From NCBI GenBank assembly GCA_024404815.1, contig JAKSPL010000004.1, forward strand, positions 1-64,000: a stretch of 64,000 nucleotides of DNA, written 5' to 3'. Made by a program: the position numbers and the translations under genes. The DNA comes from Oscillospiraceae bacterium (lineage in GTDB: Bacteria > Bacillota > Clostridia > Oscillospirales > Ruminococcaceae). The stretch's first letter is position 1; each line of letters opens with the position of its first letter. The notes under the pieces are model-generated. The model saw only the letters and a program-made list of their open reading frames with translations. It ran no database searches and was not told the DNA's origin. Below are positions 11,091 through 19,800 of this stretch, in pieces.

Positions 11091-11132
11091 TTTAACATTA
11101 TTTAGTATACACCTAAATAATGTTAAAGTCAA
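11091..11132 (-). promoter_or_regulatory. Promoter and palindromic operator of the DUF2089 operon
   Basis: On the reverse strand TTGACT (11132-11127) and TATACT (11109-11104) are 17 bp apart. A perfect inverted repeat, TTTAACATTATTTAG (11091-11105) and CTAAATAATGTTAAA (11113-11127), covers the spacer and the -10 box, so a bound dimer would block RNA polymerase. Confidence 0.85.
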
Positions 11133-11240
11133 TATGAAAGAAATGATTTTGTATCATTGAACAAATTGCAAGCCGCCCTCTTGTGCAGATTGTAGCAATC
11201 CACAAAATGATATGTTTTTTCGGAAATTATAAAAAAACCC

Positions 11241-11269
11241 TTGACAAATCGCAAACAGTGTGCTATACT
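11241..11269 (+). promoter_or_regulatory. Promoter of rplJ-rplL
   Basis: TTGACA (11241-11246), 17 bp, TATACT (11264-11269). The transcript would have a leader of about 225 nt before rplJ. Confidence 0.85.
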
Positions 11270-11389
11270 ATTCTATGCTGTGATTTGAATGTATAACAGT
11301 TCCCGTATTCCAAAGACAGTCGGCATTCGCTTTTTGCGATGGAAGTCCGGCCGAGGAGTGCCGATTGTTTTCATATCTGATGATACAAC

Positions 11390-11421
11390 CGCCTCTCCTT
11401 TTTATTCGGGAGAGGCGTTTT
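11390..11421 (+). promoter_or_regulatory. L10 leader with intrinsic attenuator
   Basis: The arms CGCCTCTCC (11390-11398) and GGAGAGGCG (11409-11417) are followed by TTTTCT and lie inside the rplJ leader. In B. subtilis the L10(L12)4 complex binds this leader and causes termination; the same autogenous control is inferred. The 5' part (11275-11385) should hold the L10-binding kink-turn. Confidence 0.75.
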
Positions 11422-11499
11422 CTATTGCACTACCTCGCAATGGTTTGCCTCGCTGTTGTTTTCAGCATCGCAAGCTTATCATACGGAGGTGAAATTATC

Positions 11500-12009
11500 A
11501 TGCCGAGTGAAAAGGTTCTGCAAGGCAAGCAGGAAAAGGTCGCTGCTCTGACCGAACTGCTGAAGAACGCTTCCGCTTGCGTCCTCGTTGACTATAAGGG
11601 CATCAGCGTTGCTGATGATACCAAGCTGCGTAAGGAACTGCGTGAGGCCGGCGTTACCTACATGGTTCAGAAGAACACCCTCATCCGTCTTGCTATGCAC
11701 AACATCGGTTTCGACCAGTTCGACGGTGTCCTCGAAGGCACAACCGCAATCGCTGTTTCCGACAAGGATCAGACTGTTGCTGCTCGTATTCTGGGCGATT
11801 ATGCCGATAAGTCCGAAGGCAAGTTCTCCCTCAAGGGCGGATTTGTCGATGGCGATGTCTATGACGCTGAAAAGGTCAAGGCTCTCGCAAAGATCCCGTC
11901 CAAGGAAGTTCTGCTCGCACAGCTCCTCGGTTCCCTTCAGGGTCCGATGCAGAAGCTCGCTGCAACGCTCCAGGCTCTCGTGGACAAGAAGAACGAAGAG
12001 GCTGCATAA
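11500..12009 (+). CDS. rplJ: 50S ribosomal protein L10
   Basis: 169 aa. It anchors the L7/L12 stalk on 23S rRNA. The N-terminal RNA-binding domain includes ASACVLVDYKGISV and the C-terminal helix binds L12 dimers. GGAGG (11485-11489) supports ATG 11500; an earlier in-frame start at 11365 lies within the leader hairpin and is rejected. Confidence 0.97.
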   Translation: MPSEKVLQGKQEKVAALTELLKNASACVLVDYKGISVADDTKLRKELREAGVTYMVQKNTLIRLAMHNIGFDQFDGVLEGTTAIAVSDKDQTVAARILGDYADKSEGKFSLKGGFVDGDVYDAEKVKALAKIPSKEVLLAQLLGSLQGPMQKLAATLQALVDKKNEEAA

Positions 12010-12066
12010 TCCTGCACCTCTCACCCCAAATCAAATTTATTTTTATAATTGAAAAGGAGAATTATC

Positions 12067-12438
12067 ATGGCTTCCGAAAAGACTATGAAGTTTATCGAAG
12101 ATATCAAGGCACTCTCCGTTCTCGAACTGGCTGAGCTGGTCGAGGCTATTCAGGAAGAGTTTGGTGTTACCGCTGTTGTTGCTGCTGCAGGTCCTGCTGC
12201 AGGCGGCGCAGAAGCTGCTGCTGAAAAGACCGAATTTGACGTTGTTCTGACCTCTTTCGGTGACGCTAAGATGGGCGTTATCAAGGCTGTTAAGGACGTT
12301 CTCGGTCTCGGCCTGAAAGAAGCAAAGGCTGCTGTTGAAGGCGCTCCCTGCACTCTGAAGGAAGGCGTTGCTAAGGCAGAAGCTGAAGAGCTGAAGGCAA
12401 AGCTGGAAGAAGCTGGCGCAACCATCGAGCTGAAGTAA
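12067..12438 (+). CDS. rplL: 50S ribosomal protein L7/L12
   Basis: 123 aa. N-terminal dimerisation domain, flexible Ala/Gly hinge (about residues 36-52) and C-terminal factor-binding domain with [24 protein letters not shown] precedes the ATG. It recruits translation GTPases such as the EF-G and EF-Tu encoded later in this window. Confidence 0.97.
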   Translation: MASEKTMKFIEDIKALSVLELAELVEAIQEEFGVTAVVAAAGPAAGGAEAAAEKTEFDVVLTSFGDAKMGVIKAVKDVLGLGLKEAKAAVEGAPCTLKEGVAKAEAEELKAKLEEAGATIELK

Positions 12439-12498
12439 TTTTTTCTTCAACGATACAAAAGACGCTCTGTCATAAGACGGATACCCATATAGAAGTTT

Positions 12499-12536
12499 TG
12501 CCCCCAAGCGTTTAAGCGCTTAGGGGCATTCTATTT
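12499..12536 (+). terminator. Terminator of rplJ-rplL
   Basis: TGCCCC...AAGCG and CGCTTAGGGGCA form a stem around a short TTTAA loop, followed by TTCTATTTT. Confidence 0.75.
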
Positions 12537-12571
12537 TATACGGTTGCTAAGATAAATCAGAATTCGACTTT

Positions 12572-13015
12572 CTACAGACTAATATGAAACAGTTGATCTT
12601 TTGTTCCATATATCGTATGAAAATCACCGATCTTTTCAAACCCATATTTTTCATATAAGCCTTGTTCACCACTCATGATGTAAACTGTCCGAAATCCGAT
12701 GGATTTTGCATAGGATAAGATACGATGAATCATCTTCTCCGATATTCGCTTGCCACGATGCCGTTCGTCAACAAAAACAAAACCAATAAACGGTGAATAC
12801 TCATATTCTTCCGACAATTCATCTCTTTCAGAAAGTGTACAATACCCGATTATGTTTTCATTTTCAATGGCAGCGACCACCCGCTCCCAATCTTTAAATG
12901 CATTCACCTTCATACGCTCTGCAAGATATGATCCTGCTTTCCATGAACATGACTGAGCAAACAAAATCGTCTTATCCCATAGGATATGTCCTTTTTGCAT
13001 CATCTGAATTTCCAA
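12572..13015 (-). CDS. GNAT-family N-acetyltransferase
   Basis: 147 aa. The acetyl-CoA loop (about residues 82-92) reads VDERHRGKRIS, with the following helix EKMIHRILSYAKSIG, and the terminal motif YEKYGFEKIGDF. The substrate is not predictable. Start TTG 13015 is preferred because GGGAGG lies 8 nt upstream; ATGs at 13003 and 13000 are alternatives. It has its own promoter and is not part of the ribosomal operon. Confidence 0.85.
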   Translation of the reverse strand: MEIQMMQKGHILWDKTILFAQSCSWKAGSYLAERMKVNAFKDWERVVAAIENENIIGYCTLSERDELSEEYEYSPFIGFVFVDERHRGKRISEKMIHRILSYAKSIGFRTVYIMSGEQGLYEKYGFEKIGDFHTIYGTKDQLFHISL

Positions 13016-13055
13016 TAATTAATCCTCCCACGAATTCGGATTTATGTTTGTAACA

Positions 13056-13084
13056 ATTATAGCATAACATTGCTGCATTGTCAA
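13056..13084 (-). promoter_or_regulatory. Promoter of the GNAT gene
   Basis: On the reverse strand TTGACA (13084-13079), 17 bp, TATAAT (13061-13056): a full consensus promoter. Confidence 0.85.
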
Positions 13085-13130
13085 TAAAAACGCCATAGTA
13101 CTTCTGACTGTAAATCAGAAATACTATGGC
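13085..13130 (-). terminator. Terminator of the cohesin/GH25 gene
   Basis: The arms GCCATAGTA and TACTATGGC (13092-13100, 13122-13130), extended by TTCTGA/TCAGAA, are followed on the reverse strand by GTTTTTATT. It separates the GH25 gene from the GNAT promoter. Confidence 0.75.
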
Positions 13131-13179
13131 TTAATACTTCTATATGAGTATCTTTCTTAAGACAGGGCGTCTTTTTTGT

Positions 13180-14451
13180 TTAATATCCGTTTAGATGTGC
13201 GCGTTTGATAATGGTCGGGTAGTCACGGTAGACGTAGTTGCAGTCTACACCGCCGCTGATGCCGCTGACGCTGCCCTTGGAGGTGTACTGCCAGATACCA
13301 TAATTGCCCGAATATTTCGGCTTTGATACGTTGTAATGTGCCACCCAGACATCGAAACGCTGGCGCATTGCAGAATCCAGATGCGTTTCCAGCGGATTGG
13401 CTGAGCCGTAGACCATTGCGTAGTAGCCTGCCTGTTCGATGACATTGCAAAACGCAGTGATGACCGCACAGAACGCCGAAGGCGAGAGATTGATTTGTTT
13501 GCGTTCTTCAATGTCAAAAGCGATCGGGTATTCCAGTTTCCTGCCGCCCAGTACCTGCAAACACGCTTTGGCTTCCAGTACGGCATCCGCAGCCGTGGTC
13601 GCGTAGGAATACCAGTAGACACCGACAGGCATTCCTGCCGCTTTGGCATTGTTGTAATTCTGGACGAACTTTGTGTCCGCCTGCTTGGCATATTTTCCGT
13701 AGCCCATGCGGATCATTGCAAAAGAAGCACCGCTGTTCTTGACCGAATTCCAGTTAATATCGCCCTGCCAGCGCGAAACGTCAATTCCCCATGGTGGGGG
13801 CGGCGTTGTCGGCGGTGTAACAGGTTCTGTCACGACAGGTTCCTGCGGCGGTTCGTTGACCACAATGCTGCCGCGTTCCACAAGTACAGCAGTAACGCTG
13901 TTTTGCTCCATATCCTTTACCTGAACATTATGAAATGAGATGGGATATTCGCCGGCAGGCGTATCTTTCGGAATGGTGAAATCAAGACGCATGACCGGCC
14001 CGCTGTCGAAGAATTCGATCGGTGTGATATTATAAATGAGGATCAAATGTCTGTCCGCGACTTCGGAAATCGAAATGCCGCAATTCAAAAAGGCTTCGGA
14101 AAGTTCATAGGACAGGCAGCAGTTTTCATTGTATACGGGAGAAAATTCTTCCGGATAATCAATGAGCATACTCATGCCGCTGATGCCGGTATTATTGTTC
14201 AGCATCACGTCAACAGAAATGGTATCGCCGGCATTGCCCTCCGCAGGAAGAAAGTCAAAGGTCAGCGGACGAGAGGCCTCCACCGCTTCACGCTTGGAGA
14301 GAACAATATCAAAAACGTCCACGATCCCGTCGCCGTTGCGGTCGGTCAGCGTATCTGCTTCCTCGGCAAAAGCGGGGGCGGAGAGTGTCGAAATGCTGAG
14401 CAGTATCGAAAGCCCTGCGGCAAGAATTCGATGCTGTTTCGGGGTTTTCAT
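13180..14451 (-). CDS. Secreted protein: single dockerin repeat, cohesin-like domain, GH25 lysozyme
   Basis: 423 aa. Signal peptide (1-29, cut after APAFA); one dockerin-type calcium loop with D37, N39, D41, D45, D48 followed by IVLSKR; a cohesin-like beta sandwich (about 63-200: AGDTISVDVML, GISGMSMLIDY, GPVMRLDFTIP, AGEYPISF, GSIVV); a Pro/Thr linker (about 203-222); GH25 muramidase (about 223-415) with GIDVSRWQGDINW and the DxE pair in FDIEERK. Cohesins bind dockerins and GH25 cleaves the MurNAc-GlcNAc bond. The combination suggests a scaffoldin-like protein located at the cell wall, or a cell-wall hydrolase with a binding domain. Domain calls are by motif only. Confidence 0.85.
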   Translation of the reverse strand: MKTPKQHRILAAGLSILLSISTLSAPAFAEEADTLTDRNGDGIVDVFDIVLSKREAVEASRPLTFDFLPAEGNAGDTISVDVMLNNNTGISGMSMLIDYPEEFSPVYNENCCLSYELSEAFLNCGISISEVADRHLILIYNITPIEFFDSGPVMRLDFTIPKDTPAGEYPISFHNVQVKDMEQNSVTAVLVERGSIVVNEPPQEPVVTEPVTPPTTPPPPWGIDVSRWQGDINWNSVKNSGASFAMIRMGYGKYAKQADTKFVQNYNNAKAAGMPVGVYWYSYATTAADAVLEAKACLQVLGGRKLEYPIAFDIEERKQINLSPSAFCAVITAFCNVIEQAGYYAMVYGSANPLETHLDSAMRQRFDVWVAHYNVSKPKYSGNYGIWQYTSKGSVSGISGGVDCNYVYRDYPTIIKRAHLNGY

Positions 14452-14499
14452 ATAACCGTTCCTTTCGATATGAATTGAAATGGATAAAAATCCAATTGT

Positions 14500-14528
14500 A
14501 TTCTATCATATTTTCTGTAAAATTGCAA
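14500..14528 (-). promoter_or_regulatory. Promoter of the cohesin/GH25 gene
   Basis: Reverse strand TTGCAA (14528-14523), 17 bp, TAGAAT (14505-14500), about 50 bp ahead of the ATG. Confidence 0.7.
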
Positions 14529-14616
14529 GTTATATGAGAAAAAATATCATTTCGGACAATCATTAAAAGAAACTTTTGGCTATTTTGTCAAAATCCGATT
14601 TTTTTGAGAAAAGCTC

Positions 14617-14645
14617 TTGACTTTTTTCGTTTGTTGTAGTATAAT
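14617..14645 (+). promoter_or_regulatory. Promoter of tRNA-Thr
   Basis: TTGACT (14617-14622), 17 bp, TATAAT (14640-14645), about 40 bp before the mature tRNA 5' end. Confidence 0.85.
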
Positions 14646-14685
14646 TATAAAGCAGTCAGGAGAGAACAGCTTCTCCGAAGATAAT

Positions 14686-14761
14686 GCTGTTTTAGCTCAG
14701 TTGGTAGAGCACATCCTTGGTAAGGATGAGGTCGCTGGTTCAAATCCAGTAAACAGCTCCA
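14686..14761 (+). tRNA. tRNA-Thr (anticodon GGT)
   Basis: Acceptor arms GCTGTTT and AAACAGC, D-arm with AGCTCAGTTGGTAGAGC, anticodon stem CATCC/GGATG with loop TTGGTAA (anticodon GGT at 14719-14721), T-arm CTGG-TTCAAAT-CCAG, discriminator T and encoded CCA. All four stems pair. Confidence 0.97.
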
Positions 14762-14795
14762 AAAAGCCGTGATGCTTATGCGTCACGGCTTTTTC
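14761..14795 (+). terminator. Terminator of tRNA-Thr
   Basis: AAAAAGCCGTGA (14761-14772) and TCACGGCTTTTT (14783-14794): a single-gene transcription unit. Confidence 0.85.
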
Positions 14796-14906
14796 TTATA
14801 TAGAGAAATAAACACCCGAAAATGCAAATCTGCGGAAGCGGCGGCGGTGCTGATATGCGAAAAGCACAAAAACTCCCGATTCCGAACGGTTTTTTCTTTG
14901 CGGTAC

Positions 14907-14935
14907 TTGACGAATTTTCGATTTTGTAGTACAAT
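14907..14935 (+). promoter_or_regulatory. Promoter of the pduL-like gene
   Basis: TTGACG (14907-14912), 17 bp, TACAAT (14930-14935). Probably also drives pncB and the genes behind it, since no terminator was seen up to iorA. Confidence 0.8.
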
Positions 14936-15013
14936 AGAAAAGGCTACAGGCTTTTGCCTATGATGTCCCATAGCAATATGGCAAAATAATAATTTATTCG
15001 GAGGTATTCCAAA

Positions 15014-15589
15014 ATGAACTTTATCGTTGAAACTTCTGCCCGTCACGTACACGTTACCGCTGAAACGCTCGCTGTTCTGTTCGGCGAAGGTCATGCTCTG
15101 ACCAACAAAAAGGACCTTTCCCAGCCCGGTCAGTTCGCTTGTGAAGAGCGCATTGACGTTGTCGGCCCGAAGAACACCCTGAAAAATGTGTCCATCCTCG
15201 GACCGATCCGTCCTGCTGATCAGGTTGAACTTTCTGCAACCGATGCACGTTCTATCGGTATTGCTGCACCGATCCGTGAGTCCGGCGATGTCGCAGGTAC
15301 TCCCGGCTGCAAGCTGGTCGGCCCCTGCGGCGAAGTTGAGATCAAGGAAGGCGTCATCGTTGCAAAGCGTCACATCCATATGACACCTGCGGATGCTGCT
15401 GCATTCGGCGTTCAGGATAAGCAGATCGTCTGGGTTAAGATCGACACCGACGGCAGAAAAGCAATCCTCGGCGACGTTGTTGTCCGTGTATCCGAAAAGT
15501 TCAAGCTTGCAATGCACATTGATACCGACGAATCCAACGCTGTTTCCTGCGCTCGTGACCAGATGGGCGAGATCATTGAAATCGGCTGA
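15014..15589 (+). CDS. pduL: PduL-type phosphate acyltransferase
   Basis: 191 aa. PduL-fold enzymes exchange CoA and phosphate on acetyl- or propionyl-groups at a zinc site. The paired His motifs SARHVHV (about residues 8-14) and AKRHIHM (about 117-123) supply metal ligands. No microcompartment genes are adjacent, so it may serve as the housekeeping phosphotransacetylase of acetate formation. CGGAGG precedes the ATG. Confidence 0.88.
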   Translation: MNFIVETSARHVHVTAETLAVLFGEGHALTNKKDLSQPGQFACEERIDVVGPKNTLKNVSILGPIRPADQVELSATDARSIGIAAPIRESGDVAGTPGCKLVGPCGEVEIKEGVIVAKRHIHMTPADAAAFGVQDKQIVWVKIDTDGRKAILGDVVVRVSEKFKLAMHIDTDESNAVSCARDQMGEIIEIG

Positions 15590-15674
15590 TTTGTAATTCG
15601 GAGCGGCACTTTCCGTCGAGGGGCGGAGAGTGCCTGCTGACTTTTCTGAAATCACATGAAAGCGAGGGTATATC

Positions 15675-17150
15675 ATGGCACATAATGCAAAAGATTCGAT
15701 GCTGGCAGTTCGAAATCTCACGATGCTGGTGGATTTTTATGAGCTGACAATGGCAAACGGCTATTTCGAAAACGGTCTGACCGAAACAACGACCTGTTTT
15801 GACCTTTTCTTCCGCAAAGTCCCTGATCAGGGCGGTTTTGCGATCTTCGCAGGCTTGGAGCAGGTGATCGACTTCCTGCAAAACCTGCGTTTTACCGAGG
15901 CGGATTTGCAGTATCTGCGCGAGAAAAAGATGTTCTCCGAGCAGTTCCTCGCCTATCTTGCTGATTTCAAATTTTCCTGCGATGTGTGGGCAATTCCTGA
16001 GGGAACTCCGATTTTCCCGAACGAGCCGCTGATCACGGTCCGCGGTCCTTCCATTCAGGCACAGTTCATTGAAACAATGCTGCTGCTGACCGTCAACCAC
16101 CAGAGCCTGATTGCGACAAAAGCAAGCAGAATCGTGCGTGCGGCAGACGGCAGACCTGTCATGGAATTTGGTTCGCGCCGTGCACAGGGCAGCGATGGTG
16201 CTGTCTACGGCGCAAGAGCAGCATATATTGCAGGCTGTGCAGGTACTGCCTGCGCGATCTCTGACCGAGAATTCGGTGTGCCTGCGCTGGGCACAATGGC
16301 GCACAGCTGGGTGCAGATGTTCCCGACAGAACTGGAAGCATTCCGCGCCTATGCGAAGGTGTATCCTGATTCCTGTACGCTGCTGGTCGATACCTTCAAC
16401 GTTCTGAAATCCGGTGTGCCGAATGCGATCACCGTATTTCAGGAGCTGAAAGCCGCAGGACATACGCCGCAGGGCATCCGCATTGACAGCGGCGATATTG
16501 CGTATCTTTCCAAGAAAGCCCGCATCATGCTCGATGAAGCCGGACTTTCGGAGGTCAAGATCGTTGCTTCCAACTCGCTCGATGAATATATCATCCGCGA
16601 TCTGCTCGTGCAGGGTGCAAAAATCGACAGTTTCGGCGTTGGTGAGCGGCTTGTGACCTCGCGTTCTGAGCCTGTATTCGGCGGCGTTTATAAGATGGTT
16701 GCGGCAGGAACAAAGGAAAATCCTGACGGACTGATCCCGAAAATCAAGCTTTCGGAAAACGCCATCAAGATCACCAACCCCGGTTTCAAAACGCCGTGGC
16801 GTTTGTTTGACCGCGAAACAGGCATGGCGATCGCCGATGTCATTACGCTGGCAGACGAGGTCATTGACGATACACAGCCGTATGTGATTTTCGATCCTGA
16901 ATTCACATATAAGCGCAAGAAGCTTGAAAACTTTACGGCAAAGCGTTTGCAGGTGCCCGTATTCGAAAAGGGCGTCTGTGTGTACGATTGTCCGAGCATT
17001 CAGGAAATTCGCAGTTTCTGTGAGGAACAGATGGCGACCATCTGGGACGAAGTCAAGCGTTTTGAGAATCCGCACGCATACTATGTGGATCTGTCCGAAC
17101 CGCTCTGGAAGCTGAAGCGTGAAATGCTCGACCGTTACTTTGCCGAGTAA
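15675..17150 (+). CDS. pncB: Nicotinate phosphoribosyltransferase
   Basis: 491 aa, joins nicotinate and PRPP to nicotinate mononucleotide in NAD salvage. It shows FYELTMANGYF at the N-terminus, EFGSRRAQG in the middle and the phosphate-binding IRIDSGDIAYLSKKAR. The long form is typical of Clostridia. A HAD hydrolase follows with one base between stop and start. Confidence 0.95.
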   Translation: MAHNAKDSMLAVRNLTMLVDFYELTMANGYFENGLTETTTCFDLFFRKVPDQGGFAIFAGLEQVIDFLQNLRFTEADLQYLREKKMFSEQFLAYLADFKFSCDVWAIPEGTPIFPNEPLITVRGPSIQAQFIETMLLLTVNHQSLIATKASRIVRAADGRPVMEFGSRRAQGSDGAVYGARAAYIAGCAGTACAISDREFGVPALGTMAHSWVQMFPTELEAFRAYAKVYPDSCTLLVDTFNVLKSGVPNAITVFQELKAAGHTPQGIRIDSGDIAYLSKKARIMLDEAGLSEVKIVASNSLDEYIIRDLLVQGAKIDSFGVGERLVTSRSEPVFGGVYKMVAAGTKENPDGLIPKIKLSENAIKITNPGFKTPWRLFDRETGMAIADVITLADEVIDDTQPYVIFDPEFTYKRKKLENFTAKRLQVPVFEKGVCVYDCPSIQEIRSFCEEQMATIWDEVKRFENPHAYYVDLSEPLWKLKREMLDRYFAE

Positions 17151-17151
17151 T

Positions 17152-18012
17152 ATGACAGATCAGCTGCCAACGGCAGAGAGAAAGCGGCTGTATGTGTCCG
17201 ATCTGGACGGGACGCTTCTCAACGAAAACGCAGAGCTTTCTGCACGCACATACGCGATTTTGAACGACCTGCTCCGCGAGGGACTGCCGTTCACCGTCGC
17301 CACGGCACGCACCTATCACTCTGTTTTGCCGATCTTGCGCGGTTTGCCGATACAGGTGCCGATGATCATGCAAAACGGTGCGGTGCTTTACGATCTGCCG
17401 CAAAAGCGCGTTCTGCACGCCGAGGTGATCGCACCGCAGGCATTTTGCAGCGTTTGCGAGACAATGCGGGAACATTCGGTGAATGGGTTTGCTTACTGTG
17501 TGGAGGACAGCATTTTGCGATGCTGTTACCGCGAATTGTCTACCGATTCCATGCGGCAGTTTTATGAAGAACGCCGCAAACGCTACGAAAAGCCGTTTTA
17601 TCAGGTGGATGCCCTGTCAGAACTGGTGTCGCATTCACCCGTATATGTGACGATGAATGCGCCGCGTGCGGTGTTACAGCCGCTTGTGGATGCTTTGAAA
17701 TCCACGCAGGGACTGACGCTTTCCTATTACAGCGATGTTTACCGCGAAGGTCTGTGGTATCTGGAAATTTCCGCAGATACGGCAAACAAACAGCATGGCA
17801 TCGAGAAGATACGTGAGATGTACGGCTTTGAAACGGCTGTGGGCTTTGGCGACAATGTCAACGATCTGCCGCTGTTTGCCGCGTGTGAGCGGAAAATTGC
17901 CGTTGCAAACGCCGCTGATGTACTGAAATCGCAGGCGGATGCGGTCATTGGCAGAAATACCGAGGATGCGGTCGCATTGTATCTTCGGGATGAATGGATG
18001 CGTCATCCATGA
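17152..18012 (+). CDS. HAD-superfamily phosphatase, Cof type
   Basis: 286 aa. Motif I DLDGTLLNEN holds the nucleophile and acid Asp; motif IV is GFGDNVNDLPLF. The large C2-type cap indicates the Cof/YidA group that dephosphorylates sugar phosphates or small cofactors. ATG 17152 lies just after the pncB stop; a farther start at 17119 overlaps pncB. The substrate is not predictable. Confidence 0.9.
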   Translation: MTDQLPTAERKRLYVSDLDGTLLNENAELSARTYAILNDLLREGLPFTVATARTYHSVLPILRGLPIQVPMIMQNGAVLYDLPQKRVLHAEVIAPQAFCSVCETMREHSVNGFAYCVEDSILRCCYRELSTDSMRQFYEERRKRYEKPFYQVDALSELVSHSPVYVTMNAPRAVLQPLVDALKSTQGLTLSYYSDVYREGLWYLEISADTANKQHGIEKIREMYGFETAVGFGDNVNDLPLFAACERKIAVANAADVLKSQADAVIGRNTEDAVALYLRDEWMRHP

Positions 18013-18047
18013 GAGAGAATTACACATTTGAAAGGAATGTTGAAGCT

Positions 18048-19775
18048 ATGAAAAAACTGATGCTTGGAAACGAAGCCTTCGCAAGAGGACTTTATGAGGC
18101 AGGCTGCAAATTTGCATCCAGCTACCCCGGCACCCCTTCTACGGAAATCACTGAGGAAATCGCAAAATACGATGAGGTCTATGCAGAATGGGCACCGAAC
18201 GAAAAGGTCGCTGTGGAATCCGCACTCGGTGCGTGCTTTGCAGGTGCAAGAGCATTTGCGGCAATGAAGCACGTTGGTCTGAACGTCGCAGCTGACCCGC
18301 TCTACACCGCATCCTATACGGGTGTCAACGGCGGTCTGGTCGTTGCTGTTGCAGATGACCCCGGTATGCACTCCTCCCAGAACGAACAGGATTCCCGTCA
18401 CCATGCGATCGCTTCGAAGATTCCGATGCTCGAACCGTCTGATTCGCAGGAATGCAAGGATTTTGCGATGCTCGGCTATGAGATCTCCGAGCAGTTCGAT
18501 ACCCCTGTGCTGATTCGCACCTCTACCCGTGTCGCACATTCCCAGAGCGCGGTGGAGCAGCTTCCCAGACAGGAAAAGGAACTGAAAGCCTACGAAAAGA
18601 ACCCTGCAAAATATGTTATGATGCCTGCTTTTGCAAAGGGCAGACATGTTGTTGTCGAGGAGCGCACCAAGAAGCTCATCGAATATGCAGAAACCGCTCC
18701 CATCAACAAAATTGAGGACAACGGCGCAGAGATCGGTGTCATTACCTGCGGTGCAGCTTATCAGTATGCAAAGGAAGCACTCGGCAATACCGTCAACTTC
18801 CTGAAACTCGGTATGACCAATCCGCTGCCGCAGAAGCTTTTCCTTGATTTTGCTGCAAAATGCAAGACCGTTTACATCATCGAAGAACTGGATGGCATTC
18901 TGGAATCCCACGCAAAGAATCTCGGTATCGCCTGCAAGGGCAAGGAGATCTTTGGCTGCATCGGCGAACTGAATCAGGTCATCATCGCAGAGAAACTGCT
19001 CGGCAAGAAGCCTGAGGTCACAAGCTATCCCGAACAGCTCCCGATCCGTCCGCCTGTCATGTGTGCAGGCTGCCCCCACAGAGGCGTGTTCTACAACCTC
19101 GCAAAGCACAAGATCCGCGTTTCGGGCGACATCGGCTGCTACACCCTTGGTGCTGCACAGCCGCTCTGCGCGATGGACTGGACCATCTGCATGGGCAGTT
19201 CCATTTCCTGCCTGCACGGCTTCAACAAAGTTCGCGGCGAGGAATCGTCTGACAAGAGCGTTGCCGTGATCGGTGATTCCACCTTTATGCACAGCGGTCT
19301 GAACAGCCTTGTCAACGTCGCTTACAATGCATCCAACTCGACCATTATCATTCTCGACAACTCCATCACAGGTATGACAGGTCACCAGCAGAACCCGACC
19401 ACAGGCAAAAACCTCAAGGGCGATCCTGCTGCTGCTGTCGATCTGGAAGCACTCTGCCATGCGATCGGCATCAAGCGTGTCCGCGTTGCAGATCCGTATA
19501 AGCTTTCGGAGATGGAACAGGCGATCCTTGAAGAACTCGCTGTCGATGAACCTTCCGTCATTATCAGCCGCCGTCCGTGTGCGCTGCTGAAATATGTCAA
19601 GCACAATGCACCGCTGCACGTTGATACCGATACCTGCAAGGGCTGCAAGATGTGCCTGAAACTCGGCTGCCCTGCAATTTCCATGAAGAACGGCAAGGCG
19701 TGCATTGACCATACGCAGTGCGTTGGCTGCGGAATCTGCGAAGAACTCTGCAAGTTCAGCGCGATCCAGAAATAA
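18048..19775 (+). CDS. iorA: Indolepyruvate ferredoxin oxidoreductase, alpha subunit
   Basis: 575 aa. TPP- and Fe-S-dependent subunit that oxidatively decarboxylates aryl-pyruvates to aryl-acetyl-CoA, passing electrons to ferredoxin. It shows the transketolase-like N-terminus with SYPGTPSTEI, CAGCPHRG, the TPP region GDIGCYTLG and GDSTF, and two C-terminal 4Fe-4S clusters (CKGCKMC...C and CVGCGIC...C). ATG 18048 is preferred over one at 17994 that overlaps the previous gene. Confidence 0.95.
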   Translation: MKKLMLGNEAFARGLYEAGCKFASSYPGTPSTEITEEIAKYDEVYAEWAPNEKVAVESALGACFAGARAFAAMKHVGLNVAADPLYTASYTGVNGGLVVAVADDPGMHSSQNEQDSRHHAIASKIPMLEPSDSQECKDFAMLGYEISEQFDTPVLIRTSTRVAHSQSAVEQLPRQEKELKAYEKNPAKYVMMPAFAKGRHVVVEERTKKLIEYAETAPINKIEDNGAEIGVITCGAAYQYAKEALGNTVNFLKLGMTNPLPQKLFLDFAAKCKTVYIIEELDGILESHAKNLGIACKGKEIFGCIGELNQVIIAEKLLGKKPEVTSYPEQLPIRPPVMCAGCPHRGVFYNLAKHKIRVSGDIGCYTLGAAQPLCAMDWTICMGSSISCLHGFNKVRGEESSDKSVAVIGDSTFMHSGLNSLVNVAYNASNSTIIILDNSITGMTGHQQNPTTGKNLKGDPAAAVDLEALCHAIGIKRVRVADPYKLSEMEQAILEELAVDEPSVIISRRPCALLKYVKHNAPLHVDTDTCKGCKMCLKLGCPAISMKNGKACIDHTQCVGCGICEELCKFSAIQK

Positions 19776-19800
19776 GCTTGAAACTACGGAGGTATAAGAT

